NCBI GenBank assembly: GCA_900553545.1
Contig: USDP01000025.1
Span: 1-13,679, forward strand
Direction: 5' to 3'
Source: an uncultured Eubacteriales bacterium
GTDB lineage: Bacteria > Bacillota > Clostridia > Oscillospirales > Oscillospiraceae
DNA: 13,679 bases
The position numbers and the translations under genes are program-made. The notes beneath the pieces were generated by a model. That model did not search any database. It saw only the letters and a list, made by a program, of their open reading frames with translations, and was not told the DNA's origin. Position 1 is the first letter of the stretch. Each line of letters begins with the position of its first letter. This document shows positions 12,223 through 13,679 of the stretch, piece after piece.

Positions 12223-13491
12223 TTATCCTTTCCATGCGGCGGTGAGGTCGCCCTCGCCGCGCTCGACATACCGCAGCGCGAGCGGCTGTCCGCCGCGCAG
12301 GATCGCCGCGGCCTGTGCCGGCGGGAGAAGCGCCGCGGGCTGCGCCGTCGGCTGGAGTGTGCGGAGCACGATGCTCGCGCTTGTGATCCGTGTGCCCTCG
12401 AATGTGACCGCCGCCGGTTCGATGGCAGAAACGTAAACGCCGTTCAGGAAATAAGCAAACGTGCAGACGGTCTGCCCGTCCTGCTCGCTCACATCCGTCA
12501 GATAGAGCCGCGCTTCGCCGAGCGTGCCGCCGGAGATTGTTGACAGCAATTCCCGGGCCGCCTCCACGCGGCTCTCGCGCGAATCCGCCGCGCTCTGGAA
12601 GCGTTCCAGCGGCTCCGATACCTGAAAGCTCACACGTCCGCCCGCCGTGACGGACAGGGCATGCGTCGTCTCGGTGAACGAGGTCGTGCCCGCCGGGTCG
12701 ATGTATTTCGCGTCGCCATAGGGGTTGAACCCAAGGCTCGACGCCAGAGACGCGACGAACCGCGCCTCGCACGGGTTCGCCGCGATGGCGTCCACAAGCG
12801 CGGTCTGCGGCGTAATGAGGCTCAGCGCCGCGGCCGGTTTGTATGCGCCGGAGCTGTCCTCAAAGGCGAAGAAGCTGCCGTCCGGCTGATAGCTGTCGAG
12901 CGCAGCCTCGAGCGCCGCAGCGCTCACCGCGGTTTCACAGCGATAGCACTCCGTGCCGGCGAGATACAGCGCCACGCCGCCGTCCTTGACCGCAAGCAAA
13001 AACCACTGCGCATCCGGCAGCTCCGGCGCGTCCACATTGAGCCACGCCGCCGCCAGCGACGGGTTGAGCGCTGACGGATAGCAGAACGCGGCACCCTGCT
13101 CCGCAAACGCGGCCAGCAACTCGCGCTGCGAGACGGCGCGGCCGCCCTGCGCGCTGTCGAGCGCCTGGGCCAGATAGCCGCCGAGTTGTTCAAACGCATT
13201 GTCCAGCGCAGCGAAATCGTACTGCGCGCTCATGCGCCCCGCCGTGTTCTGCACCGTGATGGCGATGGGCTGCGCCGCGCCGTGAACCTCATCGGCCACA
13301 ACGTCGCCGGAGTAGGTCAGCTCCGACTGCGACAGGCCAAACAGCGGCGCGACGGGCCGCAGAATGGCCGCGAGCCACGGCGTGGACGTGATCGTCCGCG
13401 CGGGCAGGGCCAGAAGCGTCAGGACCACGATGGCCAGAGCCAAGACGACAATCAGGACGTCTTTGAAAATTTCGAGGATCTTTCTGGCCAT
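12223..13491 (-). CDS. YycH-like WalK-regulator protein (membrane-anchored)
   Basis: The 422-residue protein has a short cytoplasmic start, one membrane helix (about 9-29, VLIVVLALAIVVLTLLAL) and a large extracellular part. It has no catalytic motif that I can see. The late segment VCTFAYFLNGVYVSAI with a following 'V-T-F-E-G-T-R-I-T-S-A-S-I' strand resembles the YycH/YycI fold. In Bacillus YycH (about 455 residues) precedes YycI in the walRK operon; the same order and similar sizes occur here. AAAGGAAG lies about ten bases before the ATG at 13491. Upstream are only repeats up to the window edge, so walR and walK, if linked, are further right. Alternative reading: an unrelated lipoprotein-like extracellular protein. 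Confidence 0.6.
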   Translation of the reverse strand: MARKILEIFKDVLIVVLALAIVVLTLLALPARTITSTPWLAAILRPVAPLFGLSQSELTYSGDVVADEVHGAAQPIAITVQNTAGRMSAQYDFAALDNAFEQLGGYLAQALDSAQGGRAVSQRELLAAFAEQGAAFCYPSALNPSLAAAWLNVDAPELPDAQWFLLAVKDGGVALYLAGTECYRCETAVSAAALEAALDSYQPDGSFFAFEDSSGAYKPAAALSLITPQTALVDAIAANPCEARFVASLASSLGFNPYGDAKYIDPAGTTSFTETTHALSVTAGGRVSFQVSEPLERFQSAADSRESRVEAARELLSTISGGTLGEARLYLTDVSEQDGQTVCTFAYFLNGVYVSAIEPAAVTFEGTRITSASIVLRTLQPTAQPAALLPPAQAAAILRGGQPLALRYVERGEGDLTAAWKG

Positions 13492-13679
13492 TGCAGTTCA
13501 CTTCCTTTCGTTTCATGTTTGCCCAAAGGCCCCCTCTACGAAGAGGGGGGGCTGCCGCGGCTCACGGGGCGGGCGACCAATGGTCGCCCCTACGTTTACC
13601 GCCGGAACTGCGTTCAAATTCGTAGGGGCGGACATTCTCGCCCGACAATCCCTCCGTCGGCTTCGCCGACACCTCCCTT
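13492..13679. repeat. Intergenic palindromic repeat cluster (copy 2), no gene seen
   Basis: Successive hairpins: CCCCCTCT/AGAGGGGG (13530-13549), GGGCGACCA/TGGTCGCCC (13571-13589), CGCCCCTACG/CGTAGGGGCG (13585-13594 with 13621-13630) and GTCGGC/GCCGAC near 13656-13670. The last part (CAATCCCTC...CTCCCTT) is related to the repeat at 9661-9713. The element runs off the window. No promoter for the yycH-like gene is obvious here. Confidence 0.6.

Noticed and set aside
1..13679. CRISPR array, tRNA genes, transposase or integrase
   Set aside because: No regularly spaced direct repeats, no cloverleaf outside tmRNA, and no transposase or integrase motif were seen on either strand.

Overview
The window looks like Clostridia (Firmicutes) DNA made of two unlike parts. 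From about 2.83 kb to the right end the sequence is visibly GC-rich. It carries housekeeping genes typical of a Gram-positive anaerobe (ssrA/tmRNA, smpB, murA, YycH/YycI-like proteins, a KdpDE-like two-component pair) and short palindromic intergenic repeats of a kind I associate with Oscillospiraceae/Ruminococcaceae. From 1 to about 2.83 kb the sequence is much more AT-rich, with different codon choice. It holds a Lachnospiraceae-style hybrid histidine kinase and a phage lysis pair (holin plus M15 endolysin with cell-wall-binding repeats). The break falls just outside the 3' end of ssrA, a classic integration site for phages and islands. The left part may therefore be the end of a prophage or island, or the contig may be chimeric; the window alone cannot decide.

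Layout. Positions 1-1504 (+): a hybrid sensor kinase cut by the window edge, broken by a frameshift near position 220, and ending in an unusual AT-rich tail. Positions 1505-1717: an AT-rich gap with hairpins but no gene. Positions 1718-2792 (+): holin and endolysin. Positions 2838-2865: terminator hairpin. Positions 2869-5035 (-): a trans-translation cluster, transcribed as smpB, cyclophilin-type peptidyl-prolyl isomerase, short-chain dehydrogenase, then ssrA (tmRNA). Positions 5069-5197: divergent promoters, with a candidate LexA box and a dyad on the rightward side. Positions 5198-6765 (+): a small cysteine-containing protein translationally coupled to a DinB-family Y polymerase. Positions 6824-7657 (+): a membrane-anchored DUF4097-type beta-repeat protein with its own promoter and terminator. 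Positions 7787-9578 (+): a short KdpD-like kinase and a KdpE-like regulator, preceded by an 11-bp-phased direct repeat. Positions 9581-9800: a long hairpin, dispersed repeats and a two-way terminator. Positions 9812-13491 (-): yycH-like, yycI-like, then murA. Positions 13492-13679: intergenic palindromic repeats.

How the genes fit together. SmpB and tmRNA are obligate partners in ribosome rescue and sit about 1.4 kb apart on one strand. The Y polymerase with its small partner looks like a DNA-damage-inducible translesion module. The KdpDE-like pair lacks the usual N-terminal sensor half of KdpD and has no Kdp pump nearby. MurA plus the YycH/YycI-like proteins form a cell-envelope group: peptidoglycan precursor synthesis and probable control of the WalK kinase, whose own genes are not in view. 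All domain assignments come from reading motifs; no database search was run.
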